From positions 496,001-560,000 of the forward strand of contig CAWBAO010000006.1 in assembly GCA_963786945.1 (NCBI GenBank): a stretch of DNA of 64,000 bases, read 5' to 3'. Shown here in pieces: positions 1 to 9,586 of the stretch. This DNA is from JADKCZ01 sp963786945. Lineage in GTDB: Bacteria; Myxococcota; Myxococcia; Myxococcales; Anaeromyxobacteraceae. The translations under genes and the position numbers were made by a program. Below the pieces are notes generated by a model. That model ran no database searches, was not told where the DNA came from, and worked only from the letters and a program-made list of their open reading frames with translations. How positions within the stretch are numbered: position 1 is the stretch's first letter; the number at the start of each line of letters is the position of its first letter.

Positions 1-2033
1 CGCGCGGTGTCCTTCCAGCCGCTCTCACCGGGCTCCGGGGCGCGCGGCTTGCCCTTGAGGAACGGCGTCACGGAGGCGGCCAGGTTGAATTGCTGCGGGT
101 TGATGGCCGGGTCGGTCGCCCCGAGCGCCGCCGTGAAGCCCTTCAGGTCGAAGGCCTGGCGGCTCACCACCTGGAACTGCACCAGGTGGAGGTGCATGGG
201 GTGGGCGTCGACGGTGGTGTTGACGATGGTCCACACCTCGGTGGTGCCGCGCCTCGGGGTCTCGGTGACGGCGTCCTCGAAGCGCTTGCCGTCGATCTGG
301 ACGCGCAGCGGCGCCAGCGTGGTGGCGTCGAGCACCTCGTTGAGGACCATCTGGCGGGGCTTCGCGTCCGCGACCAGGGCCGGGCGGGCCACCAGCGTCG
401 CCGGCGGCACCCACGGGGCCGGCGCCGGCGCGTTGGCGGTCGGCACCACCACGAACTGCATGATGTCGCCCATCAGCGCGAACGGCCCGTTGGCCGTCGA
501 CTTGATGCCGGCCGGGTAGGGCGCCGAGGCGCTGTTGGAGACGGTGATGATGGTGCCGGCCGGGATCCCCGAGAAGTCGACCACGGCGTCGTACCGCTCG
601 CCGGGGCACATGGTGATGACCTTCGACTTCACCGGCGCCGGCAGGTAGCCCTGGTCGCCGCCGATGATGTTCCAGCGCGGGATGGTGAGGAGCGTGGCGC
701 TCTTCATCGAGAGCTCGTAGCAGCGGGCGTTCGAGCCGTCGAGCAGGCGGAAGCGGTACGGGCGGGCCTCCACCTTGAGCTTCGGCCAGATGACCCCGTT
801 CACGACGGCCATGTCGCCGAAGTACTCGGGCACCCACTGGGGGTGGACGGTGGGGTTGGGGCCCGGCTTGAGCGGATCCCAGCCGACCACGCCGGCCGGC
901 GCCACCTGGCCGAGGCCGTTGGGGAAGTTGATGGTGCCGTCGGCGTTGAAGGCGCGGTCCTGGATGGCGACGTTGATGTCGAAGCAGGCCGACGCCACGC
1001 CCGGGTTGCCCGCGCCGGTGAGGATGCCGGCCACCGAGCAGTCGCCCTTGGGCGGAAGGCGGAGGGCCGCCTCGGTGAGCGGGTCCTCGACGATGAAGAA
1101 GCCGGCCGGCCCCGCGGCCACGTTGATGCGGGTCTTGCCGAGCGCGTGGTCGTGGTACCAGATCGGCGCCGCCGCCTGGACCATGGGGTAGTTGTAGATC
1201 ATCGAGTCACCGACCGGCCGGACCAGGTTGCCGAGCTCGACGCCGTTCTTGACGCCGTTGGTCAGGAACGGGGGGTCGATGTCCTGCGTCGCGTTGAAGA
1301 TGCTGCCCGCCACGCTGCCGCTGGCGAACGGAGCGTAGGCCTGGGAGGTGGTGGCGTTGCCGAACCAGAGCTCGGCGAGGCCGTCGGAGTCGGGCGGGAT
1401 CTCGCCGCCGTGGAGGTGGACCACCATGGCGTTGTCCGGCTGCTGGGTGCTGCCGTACGGGCCGACCGAGCCGTCGGCTGGTCTTGTTCTCGACGCCCAT
1501 CAGCGTCCGGTCGATGGCGCAGGGGACGTTCGGATTCCCGGGCTGGGGGCAGAACAGGTGCTGGTCGGGGGCGTTGTTCACCCACTTCACCTTGACCGGC
1601 CGGCCCTTGAGCGCGCGGAAGCTCATGGACGGGTAGGTGGACGCGCCGTTCAGCGCGTAGGTCTCCGGGGCGTTGGTCTGCGAGTAGCCCCAGACCGGCG
1701 TGCAGAGCGGCGCCCCGACGACGGCCGGCGGGACCGCGGGCGGCCCGGAGGCCGAGCCACTGCGTGCCCGGCCGGGCAGCCGGCCTGCGGGAAGGCCACC
1801 GGCACCGGCGTCACCGGCGACATCTGGACCTCGTAGTAGTCGAACCCGGGGAACGTGGTCCGGTCGGGCACGTAGTCGATGGGGATGGGGAGGTCGAGGA
1901 CGAAGCGCTGCTGCCCGGCGGGCAGCAGCGGGTTGAGCGGCGTGAACTGCGCCCGGGCCGGCGAGGCCCAGGCCGTGGCGGCCGCGGCGATCAGCGCGGC
2001 GCCCAGCCTCGTGAAGCGGTGCACTGCGGTCAT
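1..2033 (-). pseudogene. Multicopper oxidase, secreted (CotA/bilirubin-oxidase type); 5' complete, 3' cut by window edge, frame-disrupted
   Basis: Predicted exported copper oxidase. The N-terminus has a signal peptide ending AWASPARAQ. Three of the four copper-ligand motifs are visible: VVHLHGG near 1420, WYHDHALG near 1155, and HPMHLHLVQF near 185. The last motif (HCHxxxHxxxxM) would lie beyond base 1. Before the first copper motif, the segment PVKVKWVNNAPDQHLF is the usual CotA-like lead-in. The reading frame changes twice as written. Near 1755-1770 the net shift equals one deletion or two close +1 insertions. Near 1480 the DNA reads AAGACCAGC-C-GACGGC and removing one C restores the frame. 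All three segments join into one normal protein, so a sequence error is as likely as true decay. The start ATG at 2033 is chosen because the signal peptide begins there. Family identity is confident; substrate is unknown. Confidence 0.8.
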
Positions 2034-2442
2034 TGGTCACTCCCCCCGAATGACCCGCGGTCGTCGCCACGGCTTGAAGCGTCGTGGTGCGACCAAGAGG
2101 TCACCCGAAACACCTGTCGGTCGGACACCCACGCTGGCCCATTCCAGCGGAATTCCTCGCGACAGCCCCCTGCTGCAGACATTTTGTCGCTAGCCTTTTT
2201 CGAGGTGTAAGTGGAAGTACCGTGATGTGGGTACGAACGCCCGTGGCCTGAATTCAAGAATCAATCCTGCGATACATCAGGGTCATAGGTCATTTACGAC
2301 CCACGCCAATGGGCCCGGGCGCCCGGCCTCCTCGCGAGGTCTCGTGGGGCGCAAGCGGTCGATCCGAACCGCCGTTGACTGAGGAGGGGCCGTGGATCAC
2401 CATTCCGGGCTCGCACCGATCCGCGGGAGGGGGGAATTCACG
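2034..2442. other. Divergent intergenic region without a convincing gene
   Basis: This 409-base gap separates the leftward oxidase gene from the rightward WG-repeat gene. It is visibly less GC-rich than its surroundings, particularly around 2170-2300. Short ORFs that cross it have no recognisable protein features. It probably carries promoters for both neighbours, but I see no clean -35/-10 pair. Confidence 0.5.
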
Positions 2443-3499
2443 ATGCGTCTCATGGTCTCGGCGATCCTGGCGCTCGCCGCCACCATCGACCACCGCCACC
2501 GCCGCGGAGCCCGGCCCGCTCTTCCGGATCCTCAAGGACGGCAAGTGGGGCTACGTCGATGGCTCGGGGCGCGTGGTGATCGCGCCGCGCTTCTCCCGCG
2601 CCGATCGCTTCTCCGAGGGGCTGGCCGCCGTCCAGGACGGCGCGGTGCTCGGCTACGTCGACGCGGCGGGGAAGCTGGCGCTGGTCCCGGAGCACGCGCC
2701 GGTGGGCGTCCTCCACCGCCCGTTCTCGTCCGGCCTCGCCGCCGTGCGCGTCGGGTCGCGGTACGGCTACATGGATCGCAACGGACGGATCGCCATCGGC
2801 GCGCGCTACACCACCGCCGACGACTTCTCCGAGGGGTTCGCGATGGCGTGCGACGCCGACGGCTGCGGCTACGTGGATCCGGCCGGGCGCGGCGCGGTCG
2901 GCTACGGGTTCATGGGCTCGGGCCCGGTGAAGGGCGGCGTCGCCTGCCTGACCCTCGCCATGGGCATGGGGCGCCAGCGCGTCGCGCTCCGCCGCGCCGA
3001 CGGCACCGCCATCCCGGGGGAGTGGGAGGGCTGCGGGAACATGTCCGAGGGGCTCATCGCGGTCCGCCTCGGCGGGCAGTGGGGATACGTCGACGTCGGC
3101 GGCCGGGGGGTGATCCCGCCGGGGTTCGAGCGCGCCGGGGACTTCTCCGGAGGGCTGGCCCCGGTGACGCTGGAGACCGGGCGCTGCGGCTACATCGACC
3201 GGGCGGGACGGCTCGCCATCCCGGCGCGGTACCGCGCCTGCCACCGCTTCTCCGACGGGCTGGCCCGCGTCGACCTCGGCGAGGACGCCTTCGACGCCGA
3301 GCGGGTCGCCTTCATCGACCCCACCGGCCGGGCCGTGGTGATCGGCCCGGAGGCCTCGCCGCCGTTCGACTCGGCCGAGGACTTCGAGCACGGGCTGGCC
3401 GCGGTGGGGGCCGGCGGCGCGCCCCACCTCGCCGGAAACGGGACCTGGCTCGGCTACGTCGACACGTCGGGCCGCTACGTGTGGAAGCCGTCGCGCTGA
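2443..3499 (+). CDS. WG-repeat secreted protein (one apparent +1 frameshift)
   Basis: About 351 residues once one extra base is ignored. The start ATG at 2443 follows a strong Shine-Dalgarno (GGGAGGGGGG) and begins a signal peptide, MRLMVSAILALAAT. The rest lies one frame further on. Removing one G near 2490 (ACCATC-G-ACCACC) joins the two. The body consists of about eight repeats of the WG type, for example KWGYVDGSGRVVIAPRF followed by FSEGLAAV. Such repeats form beta-rich extracytoplasmic domains of unknown ligand. It heads a likely operon with two small hypothetical genes downstream (25-base gap, then a 4-base overlap). The family call is secure; the function is not known. Confidence 0.85.
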
Positions 3500-3524
3500 G
3501 CCGCGCCGCCAGGGAGGTGCCGCC

Positions 3525-4157
3525 GTGAACGTCTCGCCCATCGTCCTCGTGCTGTGGCTCGCCGCGCCCGCGGCCGAGCCCGCCTCCTCGCCGGCGGGCA
3601 CGCCCACGCCGGAGGCCGCCGCGACCCGCACGTGGGACCAGGCGCCGCCGGGGACGCCGGAGGACGTGGCGCTCTGGAACGCGCTCCGGGACGCGCAGGC
3701 CGCCTCGGTGGTGCACATGGGGCGGATCGTCCAGGCGTCGTACCGGCTCCGCTACGGCCGGTACTACGAGTCGCTCGACGAGAAGGCCCGGGACGGGACC
3801 CCCGCCGAGGCCGAGGGCGCCGCCCGGGCGCGGGCGCGCATCGAGGCCGCGGCCCGGCGGGCCGACGAGGCCATCCCCAAGCAGGGGCTGCGCGTCCGCA
3901 CCTGCAAGTACACCCTGCTCCACCTCGACCAGCGCATGGCGATCCCCGACGACCCCGGCTTCGCCGCCGAGCTGCCCGCAGTGCGGGCCGAGGCCCGCGG
4001 CTGCGCCGACGAGCTGGCCGCCTTCGCGGCGCGGATCGGGCCGCTGGCGGACGACCTCGAGGCGTCGCTGGCGGAGGCCGACGTCCTTCCTGAAGCGGGC
4101 GCCGCCGCCGGTCCCGCCGGCACCGGCGTCGGCTCGCGCGAGGGAGGCGGCTCATGA
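3525..4157 (+). CDS. Hypothetical exported protein, Ala/Arg-rich helical
   Basis: A 210-residue protein starting at GTG 3525, eight bases after a GGGAGG ribosome site. The first 16 residues (MNVSPIVLVLWLAAPA) look like a signal peptide. The mature part is rich in Ala, Arg and Glu and is predicted to be largely helical. It has two Cys residues (in RTCKYTLL and EARGCADEL) that could form a disulfide. I recognise no family. It overlaps the next start by four bases (ATGA), so the two are probably co-translated. Confidence 0.7.
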   Translation: MNVSPIVLVLWLAAPAAEPASSPAGTPTPEAAATRTWDQAPPGTPEDVALWNALRDAQAASVVHMGRIVQASYRLRYGRYYESLDEKARDGTPAEAEGAARARARIEAAARRADEAIPKQGLRVRTCKYTLLHLDQRMAIPDDPGFAAELPAVRAEARGCADELAAFAARIGPLADDLEASLAEADVLPEAGAAAGPAGTGVGSREGGGS

Positions 4158-4771
4158 GCCCCCGGAGGATGGCCCTGCTCGGCGTCGCCGCCGCCGTCCT
4201 CCTCGTGGGCGGCAGCGTGGCGCTGATCGGCTGGCTGGAGGGGCCGGCCAGGCCCATCTCCGCGGCGCCCGGCGGGATCGACCCCGCCGCGGCCGCCCCG
4301 GCCCCGACCACCGGCGCGCCGGGGGCCGAGGCGCCGGCCCCGGAGCCGCTCGTCTCCCCGCCCCGCATCGGGGCGCGGCCTCGCGCCGCGGCCAGCGTCG
4401 GCTGGGAGCAGGTCCCGGCGGCGGCGAGGCTCTCGGACCTCGGCCCCGGCCTGGCGGCGCCGGTGAACGCGGCCCTGCGCGCCGCGCGCGACGCCATGGA
4501 CTCCTGCTTCGAGGAGGAGACCCGCCTCCTCGCGTCGCGCCCCGCGCCGGGCTACGACCCGGATGCGCCGCCCCGGGGCCCGGCGGTGCTGGTGCTCCGG
4601 CTCGAGTCGCGGGCCGGGGCGCTCGACGTCGTCGACACCGAGCTGGAGTCGCTCGGCACCTCGACCCGCGAGCTGGTGGAGTGCGCGCGCCACGTGCTGA
4701 AGGGCTGGCCCGTCGACGCGCCGGCCGCCACCGCGGGGCAGCGGTACCGGCTCAAGTACCTGCTGCAGTGA
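4154..4771 (+). CDS. Hypothetical single-pass membrane protein with Pro/Ala linker
   Basis: 205 residues. An N-terminal membrane anchor (residues 6-28, MALLGVAAAVLLVGGSVALIG) is followed by a Pro/Ala-rich linker to about residue 85. A globular domain of about 110 residues follows. It ends in segments such as VLVLRLESRAGALDVVDTEL and YRLKYLLQ. This layout resembles the TonB-C/AgmX-type proteins of myxobacteria, in which a domain returns values computed against a periplasmic partner. That comparison is inference. The gene is translationally coupled to the upstream hypothetical gene. Confidence 0.7.
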   Translation: MSPRRMALLGVAAAVLLVGGSVALIGWLEGPARPISAAPGGIDPAAAAPAPTTGAPGAEAPAPEPLVSPPRIGARPRAAASVGWEQVPAAARLSDLGPGLAAPVNAALRAARDAMDSCFEEETRLLASRPAPGYDPDAPPRGPAVLVLRLESRAGALDVVDTELESLGTSTRELVECARHVLKGWPVDAPAATAGQRYRLKYLLQ

Positions 4772-4795
4772 CGGCGGTCGAGGGCCGCCGCGGGC

Positions 4796-5251
4796 TCACG
4801 GCCCCGTCGGCCAGGCGTGGACGGACACGAAGTAGGCCACGCCGTTCTTCTCGCCGCTCACCTGGTGGACGATGCGCTGCCCCTTCTCGATGGTGAGGCG
4901 CGACTGCGTGTTCCGCTGCGCCAGCGCCACCTCGAAGGTCACGGTCTTGCCGGTGCTCGCCTCGACGGTGAGCGCCAGGTGGTCGCCGTAGGGCAGGTCG
5001 GTGAAGATGGTCTGCTTCACCGCCATCTCGTAGTCCCGCTCGCTCAGCTGCTCCCAGCGCTGGTAGGCCAGCTTGGAGAGCTGCTGCTTCATGACCGCCA
5101 GCTTGGGGTCGAGCGAGGCCGGCCCCTGGCGCGAGCCCTTCAGGATCCGCACCTTGACCGGGATGGGCGCGGCGGCCGGCTCGGCGGCGTCGGCGATGGG
5201 CCAGAGGGTGGGGAGGAGCAGGGCCAGCGCGGCCACGGCAATTCGGGTCAT
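4796..5251 (-). CDS. Hypothetical exported protein, last gene of ECF sigma operon
   Basis: 151 residues with a clear signal peptide (MTRIAVAALALLLPTLWPIADA). The mature domain is small and beta-rich (YEMAVKQTIFTDLPYGDHLALTV, KTVTFEVALAQRNTQSRLTI). It has no motif I can name. It overlaps the anti-sigma factor stop by four bases and therefore belongs to the sigma/anti-sigma operon. A periplasmic sensor or target of that regulon is the simplest guess, but the sequence does not prove it. Confidence 0.7.
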   Translation of the reverse strand: MTRIAVAALALLLPTLWPIADAAEPAAAPIPVKVRILKGSRQGPASLDPKLAVMKQQLSKLAYQRWEQLSERDYEMAVKQTIFTDLPYGDHLALTVEASTGKTVTFEVALAQRNTQSRLTIEKGQRIVHQVSGEKNGVAYFVSVHAWPTGP

Positions 5252-5712
5252 GAGGGCTCGTCGTCGTCGATGAGGACCACCGGTCCGTCGCTCGACTGGA
5301 TGATGGTGGTGGCTCCCTGGGAGGTCACTTCCAGGGAGGCGGCGGTGACGTCGTGGCCGGGGCCGCGCAGGGTGTAGAGCGCGACCATCAGGGCGACGCC
5401 GATGGGGGCCAGCGCGGCGCCCGCCGCGAACCAGGGGTGGAGCCGGATGGCCCGGCCCAGGCGGGCCAGCGGGCCGAGCCGGCGGTGCTCGATGCGGGCC
5501 ATCACCTGCGCGGCGAAGGGGGCGAAGTCGCGGTGCGCCGCCGCGGCCATCAGGGCCTCGGAGACCAGCCCCTCGGTGACCGCCAGCGACGACGCCCAGC
5601 GGCGGCAGCCCTCGCAGCCGGCCAGGTGGGCCGCCAGCCCGGCGTGCTCCCCGGGCGAGAGCTCCGCCTCGCGGGATCCAATCATGGGCCTGTGGACGGT
5701 GCAGTCGGTCAT
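5248..5712 (-). CDS. Zinc-finger anti-sigma factor, single-pass membrane
   Basis: 154 residues. The N-terminal cytoplasmic part has a Cys/His-rich segment (HAGLAAHLAGCEGCRRW) with the H-x3-C-x2-C pattern of zinc-binding anti-sigma domains. A transmembrane helix lies near residues 94-114 (WFAAGAALAPIGVALMVALYTL). A short exported tail ends in acidic residues. It sits directly after the ECF sigma gene (14-base gap), which it presumably holds inactive at the membrane. The call rests on motif, topology and position. Confidence 0.85.
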   Translation of the reverse strand: MTDCTVHRPMIGSREAELSPGEHAGLAAHLAGCEGCRRWASSLAVTEGLVSEALMAAAAHRDFAPFAAQVMARIEHRRLGPLARLGRAIRLHPWFAAGAALAPIGVALMVALYTLRGPGHDVTAASLEVTSQGATTIIQSSDGPVVLIDDDEPS

Positions 5713-5726
5713 GGCTTCCCCGGATG

Positions 5727-6332
5727 CTACTCCTCGCCTCCTGCGGTCTCTCTCGGCGCCACGCCGGCGTAGCCGGCCAGCGCCGCCTGCATCTTCTTGC
5801 GGGCGTGGAAGAGCCGGCTCATGACCGTGCCCTTCTGGATGGAGAGCCGCTCCGCCAGCTCCTCGTAGGAGAGCCCCTCCACCTCGCGCAACACCAGGAT
5901 GGTCCGGTGGATCTCCGGCAGCTCGTCGAGCGCCGCCTGCATCCGCGTGGCCAGCTCCCGCCGCAGCAGGTTGGCCGAGGGGTCGTTGCCGAGCGGCGTG
6001 GAGAGGATCCCCTCGCCGGCCTCGCCGAGGACCTCCTCCCGGACGTCCTCCAGCTGGTCCCGCCGGGTCTTCCGCTCCCGCCGCAGCGAGTCGATGGCCA
6101 GGTGGCTGGCGATCCGCATCACCCAGGTCTGGAAGCTGGAGTCGCCCTTGAACTCGGCGAGGTGGCCGTGGACGCGGACGAAGGCCTCCTGGGAGACGTC
6201 CCAGGCCTGATCCGGATCTCTGACGATGCCGAGCGCCACGGCGTAGACCTTCCTCTGGTAGCGGACCACCAGCGCCTCGAAGGCGCTGGCGTCACCGGCT
6301 CTGGCTGCATCCACCAGCGCGAGGTCGTCCAC
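5727..6332 (-). CDS. ECF-subfamily RNA polymerase sigma factor
   Basis: 201 residues, the usual length for the RpoE-like group. Region 2 is visible as AFEALVVRYQRKVYAVALGIVRDPDQAWDVSQEAFVRVH. Region 4 is ALDELPEIHRTILVLREVEGLSYEELAERL, followed by the helix-turn-helix IQKGTVMSRLFHARKKM. The start is GTG 6332. The following genes are its anti-sigma factor and a small exported protein, so the three form a regulatory unit. An autoregulated promoter is expected upstream of 6332, but I could not identify one. Confidence 0.93.
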   Translation of the reverse strand: MDDLALVDAARAGDASAFEALVVRYQRKVYAVALGIVRDPDQAWDVSQEAFVRVHGHLAEFKGDSSFQTWVMRIASHLAIDSLRRERKTRRDQLEDVREEVLGEAGEGILSTPLGNDPSANLLRRELATRMQAALDELPEIHRTILVLREVEGLSYEELAERLSIQKGTVMSRLFHARKKMQAALAGYAGVAPRETAGGEE

Positions 6333-6478
6333 TTCCGGGAGTCCAGACGGGGCAAGGGGTGTGCGAATTCACGACGGGATGGGACTCCTTATCACACCGC
6401 CTCCCCCCGGGAGGGTGGCCGCCGGGCAGGGGTGGCCTTACGATGTCCATGTACTCGTATACTCCCCGGATTCTCCCG

Positions 6479-9400
6479 ATGAACCATCCCCCCGACGATA
6501 TCGCGCGGCTCCTCGGGCGGGCCCGCGCCCGGGCCCGGCGGCTGGAGGCGGCCGAATGGGGCCTCCTCGGGCTGGCCGGGGTGCTGGCGGCGCTGCTGGC
6601 CGGGTCCGGGCTGCTGGCGCTGGGGCTCCGATCAGGCGTGGCCCGCCCGCTCGCGCTGGCGGGGCTGGTCGCGGCGCTGGCGGAGGCCGGCCGGAGGCTC
6701 TGGCTGGCCCGCCGGCGGAGCGCCGCCGACGAGTCGGTGGCGCGCCTCGTCGCCGCCGCCGACCCGGCCCTCCGCTCCGACCTGGTCTCGGCGGTGGAGC
6801 TGGCCCGGGCCCGCGACGGGCTGGGCGCCTCCGGGGCCGCCTCGCTGGAGCTGCTCGACGCCCACCTCGCCCGCACCGCCACGGCCTCGCGCGGCCTCGA
6901 CCTCGCCGTGGTCCTGCCGGACCGCCGGGCCCGGCGCGCCGCCTGGGTGGCCGGCGGCGTGGCGCTCTGCTGGCTGGTGGCGCTGGCGGTGGGCGGCGGC
7001 GGGACCTGGCGGCAGGCGAGGCGGCTGCTGGCCGGCGACCCGGCCCCGGCCGTCGGCCCCTCGCTCGAGCCCATCACCGGCGACATCGAGCTGGCCTTCC
7101 GCTACCCGGCCCACACCCACCGCTCCCCCCAGCTGCTCTCCGGCACCGGCGGCGAGATCCGGGCGCCGCGCGGCACCGAGGTGACCCTGCGGACCCGCGC
7201 CGACCGCGCGGTCGAGGCGGCCGAGCTCACCCTGTCCGGGCCGGGCGGCGCGGTGACCCGGCGCGTGGCCCTGGCGGTCGGCGGCGGCCGCGAGCTGGCC
7301 GGCAGCCTGGTGGTCGACGAGGGGGGCAGCTACCGGTTCCGCTTCACCACCGCGCGCGGCAAGACGGTGGCCGAGGGGCCGCCCATCCCGCTGGTGGTCG
7401 AGCCCGACGCCTTCCCCACCGTCCGCATCACCGCGCCCGCCGCCGAGCTGGAGGTGGCCCCCGACGCCGTGGTCCACGTCGAGTGGTCGGCCGAGGACGA
7501 CTACGGCCTGTCCTCGCTGGCGCTGGTGCTGCGCGCCCCGGGCGGCGCCGAGACCAGGCGCCCGCTGCGCGCCCTCACCGGCCTGCGCCGCGACTCCGGC
7601 GGCTTCGACCTGGCGCTCGGGCCGGAGCGGCTGGGCGAGGGGGAGCGGCTCCTCTACTGGCTGGAGGTGGAGGACAACGACGCCGTCTCCGGGCCGAAGA
7701 AGGGGGCCTCGGCCACCCAGGCCATCAAGGTCTACAGCGAGGCCGAGCACCGCCGCGTCGCCATGGAGAAGGCGCGGGCCGCCTGGGAGCTCCTGGTCGG
7801 CCACCTCGGCGACCGGCTCGAGCTCTCCGACGGCGGCCCGGTGGCCACCCCGGCCCGGCTGCCGCTCGGCGCCGCGCTCGACGTCAGGGCGCGCGCCCTC
7901 CACCAGTCGGTGGCGGCCACCGCGGCCGAGCTGCGGCGCGACCCGGTGGCGCCCCGCGAGGTGGTGCAGGCGCTGGCCAACGTGGCCGCGTCGCTGCGCA
8001 CCGCCGAGCAGCGGGCCACCGCCGTCCGCCAGGGGGCGCAGCGCGCCGTGGCGGCGGGGCAGCCGGTGGGCGGCCAGGCCGGCCAGGTGGCCTGGGCCGA
8101 CGGGCTGCTGGTGGCCGAGCTGGAGAAGGACGTGCTCTACCTCGAGCAGCTCTTCGACAAGACCCGGGCCGGCGAGCTGGTGCGGCTGGCGCGCGAGCTC
8201 TCCGCCCGCAAGCGCGACCTGCAGGCGGTGCTGGAGCGGCTGCGCGACGCCCCCGGCGACGCCGCCCGGGCCGAGGCGCTGGCGCAGCTGCGGCGGCTGC
8301 GCGACCGCATGCAGGAGCTGCAGGCCCGCATGGCCGAGGCCGCGCGCGGCTTCAACGACCAGCACCTCAACGCCGAGGCGCTGGCCGAGCTGGCCCGGCA
8401 GAAGGACCTGGCCTCGCCGCTCGACGCCATCGAGCGGGCCATCCAGCAGGGCGACCTGGCCGCCGCCATGAAGTCGCTCGACCAGCTCTCGTCGCAGCTC
8501 GACCAGCTGGCCTCCAGCCTGGAGCGGACCGCCGCCGAGCCGGACGCCAGGCAGCGGGCGCTGATGCAGGAGATGCTGGCCTTCAAGTCGCAGCTCGAGC
8601 AGGTGGAGCGGCGGCAGCAGGAGGCCGCGGCGCAGACCGGGACGCTGAAGGACGAGCTGCGCCGGCGGCTGGGGCCGAAGCTGGAGGAGGCCCGCCAGGG
8701 CGCGCCGGCGCTGGAGCAGCTGGCCCGGGAGGCCCGCCAGGCGCTCGACCAGGCGCAGCCGGGCGTGCCGGCCCGCGGCGAGCCCGATCTCGACGCCGCC
8801 CGCGAGGCGCTGGCCGACCTGCAGCGGGCGCTGGCGCTGCGCGACCTCGAGGCCGCCGCCGAGCAGGCGCAGCGGGCGGATCGGCCCACCCAGCGGCTGG
8901 CGGGCGCGCTCGAGGAGGACGCGGCGCTGGCCGAGCGGTTCCCCGGCGCCACCGGCAAGCCGGCGGCCGAGCTGCGGGCCGCCCAGGCGCAGGTCAAGGA
9001 GGCGGCGCCGCGCATCGCCCGGATCCGCGAGCGCTTGAGGAAGCTCACGCCCGACCCGCAGCAGGCCATGACGCCGGCCGACCGGCAGCGGCTCGCCGAG
9101 CTGGCCGGGAAGCAGCGCGGGCTGGAGCGGGAGGCCGGCGAGCTGCAGCAGAAGCTCTCCCAGCTCGCCGAGAAGGCGCCCGTCTTCCCGCCCCAGGCCC
9201 AGGGGCTGCTGGGCGAGAGCCGCGGCCACATGGGGTCGGCGGCCGGCGAGCTGCAGGGGCGCAACCCGCAGCGCGGCCACGGCGAGCAGGAGGCGGCGCT
9301 GGAGCGGCTCGGCGAGTTCAGGAAGGGGCTGGAGCAGGTGGCCCGGCAGTCGCAGGGCGGCCACGGCGGCGGCTTCCCCTTCCCCTTCGGCGAGACCGGG

Positions 9401-9586
9401 AGCGGCCAGGGGGAGGGCGAGGGCGAGACGGGCGAGCCCACGCCGCAGAAGGTGGCCATCCCCGGCTCGGAGGCCCACCGCCTGCCCGAGGAGTTCCGCC
9501 GCGACCTGCTCGAGGCCATGAAGCAGGGGGCCCCGGAGCGCTACCGCGGCGAGGTGCAGCGCTACTACGAGGAGCTGGTCCAGTGA
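6479..9586 (+). CDS. DUF4175 family large membrane protein
   Basis: 1035 residues from ATG 6479 (MNHPPDDIARLLGRARAR). An upstream ATG in the same frame adds 40 residues of no recognisable character, so I reject it. Hydrophobic segments lie near residues 27-50, 56-70 and 155-175. A periplasmic Ig-like part (ITAPAAELEVAPDAVVHVEW) follows, then about 500 residues of long, Gln/Glu/Arg-rich coiled coil. The C-terminus is QRYYEELVQ. DUF4175 proteins often sit beside MoxR, DUF58 and VWA genes, as here. The biochemical role is unknown; a scaffold for the operon is inference. A TATACT box at 6458-6463 may be its -10, leaving a very short leader and no clear ribosome site. Confidence 0.88.
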   Translation: MNHPPDDIARLLGRARARARRLEAAEWGLLGLAGVLAALLAGSGLLALGLRSGVARPLALAGLVAALAEAGRRLWLARRRSAADESVARLVAAADPALRSDLVSAVELARARDGLGASGAASLELLDAHLARTATASRGLDLAVVLPDRRARRAAWVAGGVALCWLVALAVGGGGTWRQARRLLAGDPAPAVGPSLEPITGDIELAFRYPAHTHRSPQLLSGTGGEIRAPRGTEVTLRTRADRAVEAAELTLSGPGGAVTRRVALAVGGGRELAGSLVVDEGGSYRFRFTTARGKTVAEGPPIPLVVEPDAFPTVRITAPAAELEVAPDAVVHVEWSAEDDYGLSSLALVLRAPGGAETRRPLRALTGLRRDSGGFDLALGPERLGEGERLLYWLEVEDNDAVSGPKKGASATQAIKVYSEAEHRRVAMEKARAAWELLVGHLGDRLELSDGGPVATPARLPLGAALDVRARALHQSVAATAAELRRDPVAPREVVQALANVAASLRTAEQRATAVRQGAQRAVAAGQPVGGQAGQVAWADGLLVAELEKDVLYLEQLFDKTRAGELVRLARELSARKRDLQAVLERLRDAPGDAARAEALAQLRRLRDRMQELQARMAEAARGFNDQHLNAEALAELARQKDLASPLDAIERAIQQGDLAAAMKSLDQLSSQLDQLASSLERTAAEPDARQRALMQEMLAFKSQLEQVERRQQEAAAQTGTLKDELRRRLGPKLEEARQGAPALEQLAREARQALDQAQPGVPARGEPDLDAAREALADLQRALALRDLEAAAEQAQRADRPTQRLAGALEEDAALAERFPGATGKPAAELRAAQAQVKEAAPRIARIRERLRKLTPDPQQAMTPADRQRLAELAGKQRGLEREAGELQQKLSQLAEKAPVFPPQAQGLLGESRGHMGSAAGELQGRNPQRGHGEQEAALERLGEFRKGLEQVARQSQGGHGGGFPFPFGETGSGQGEGEGETGEPTPQKVAIPGSEAHRLPEEFRRDLLEAMKQGAPERYRGEVQRYYEELVQ

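Noticed and set aside
2034..2442. Small ORFs in the left intergenic region
   Set aside because: They lack ribosome sites, codon bias and any protein feature, and they overlap the clear signal-peptide start at 2443 or the oxidase start.
6632..9478. A 948-residue minus-strand open frame
   Set aside because: It is antisense to the DUF4175 gene and made of Leu/Gly/Arg/His-rich low-complexity sequence with no recognisable domain.
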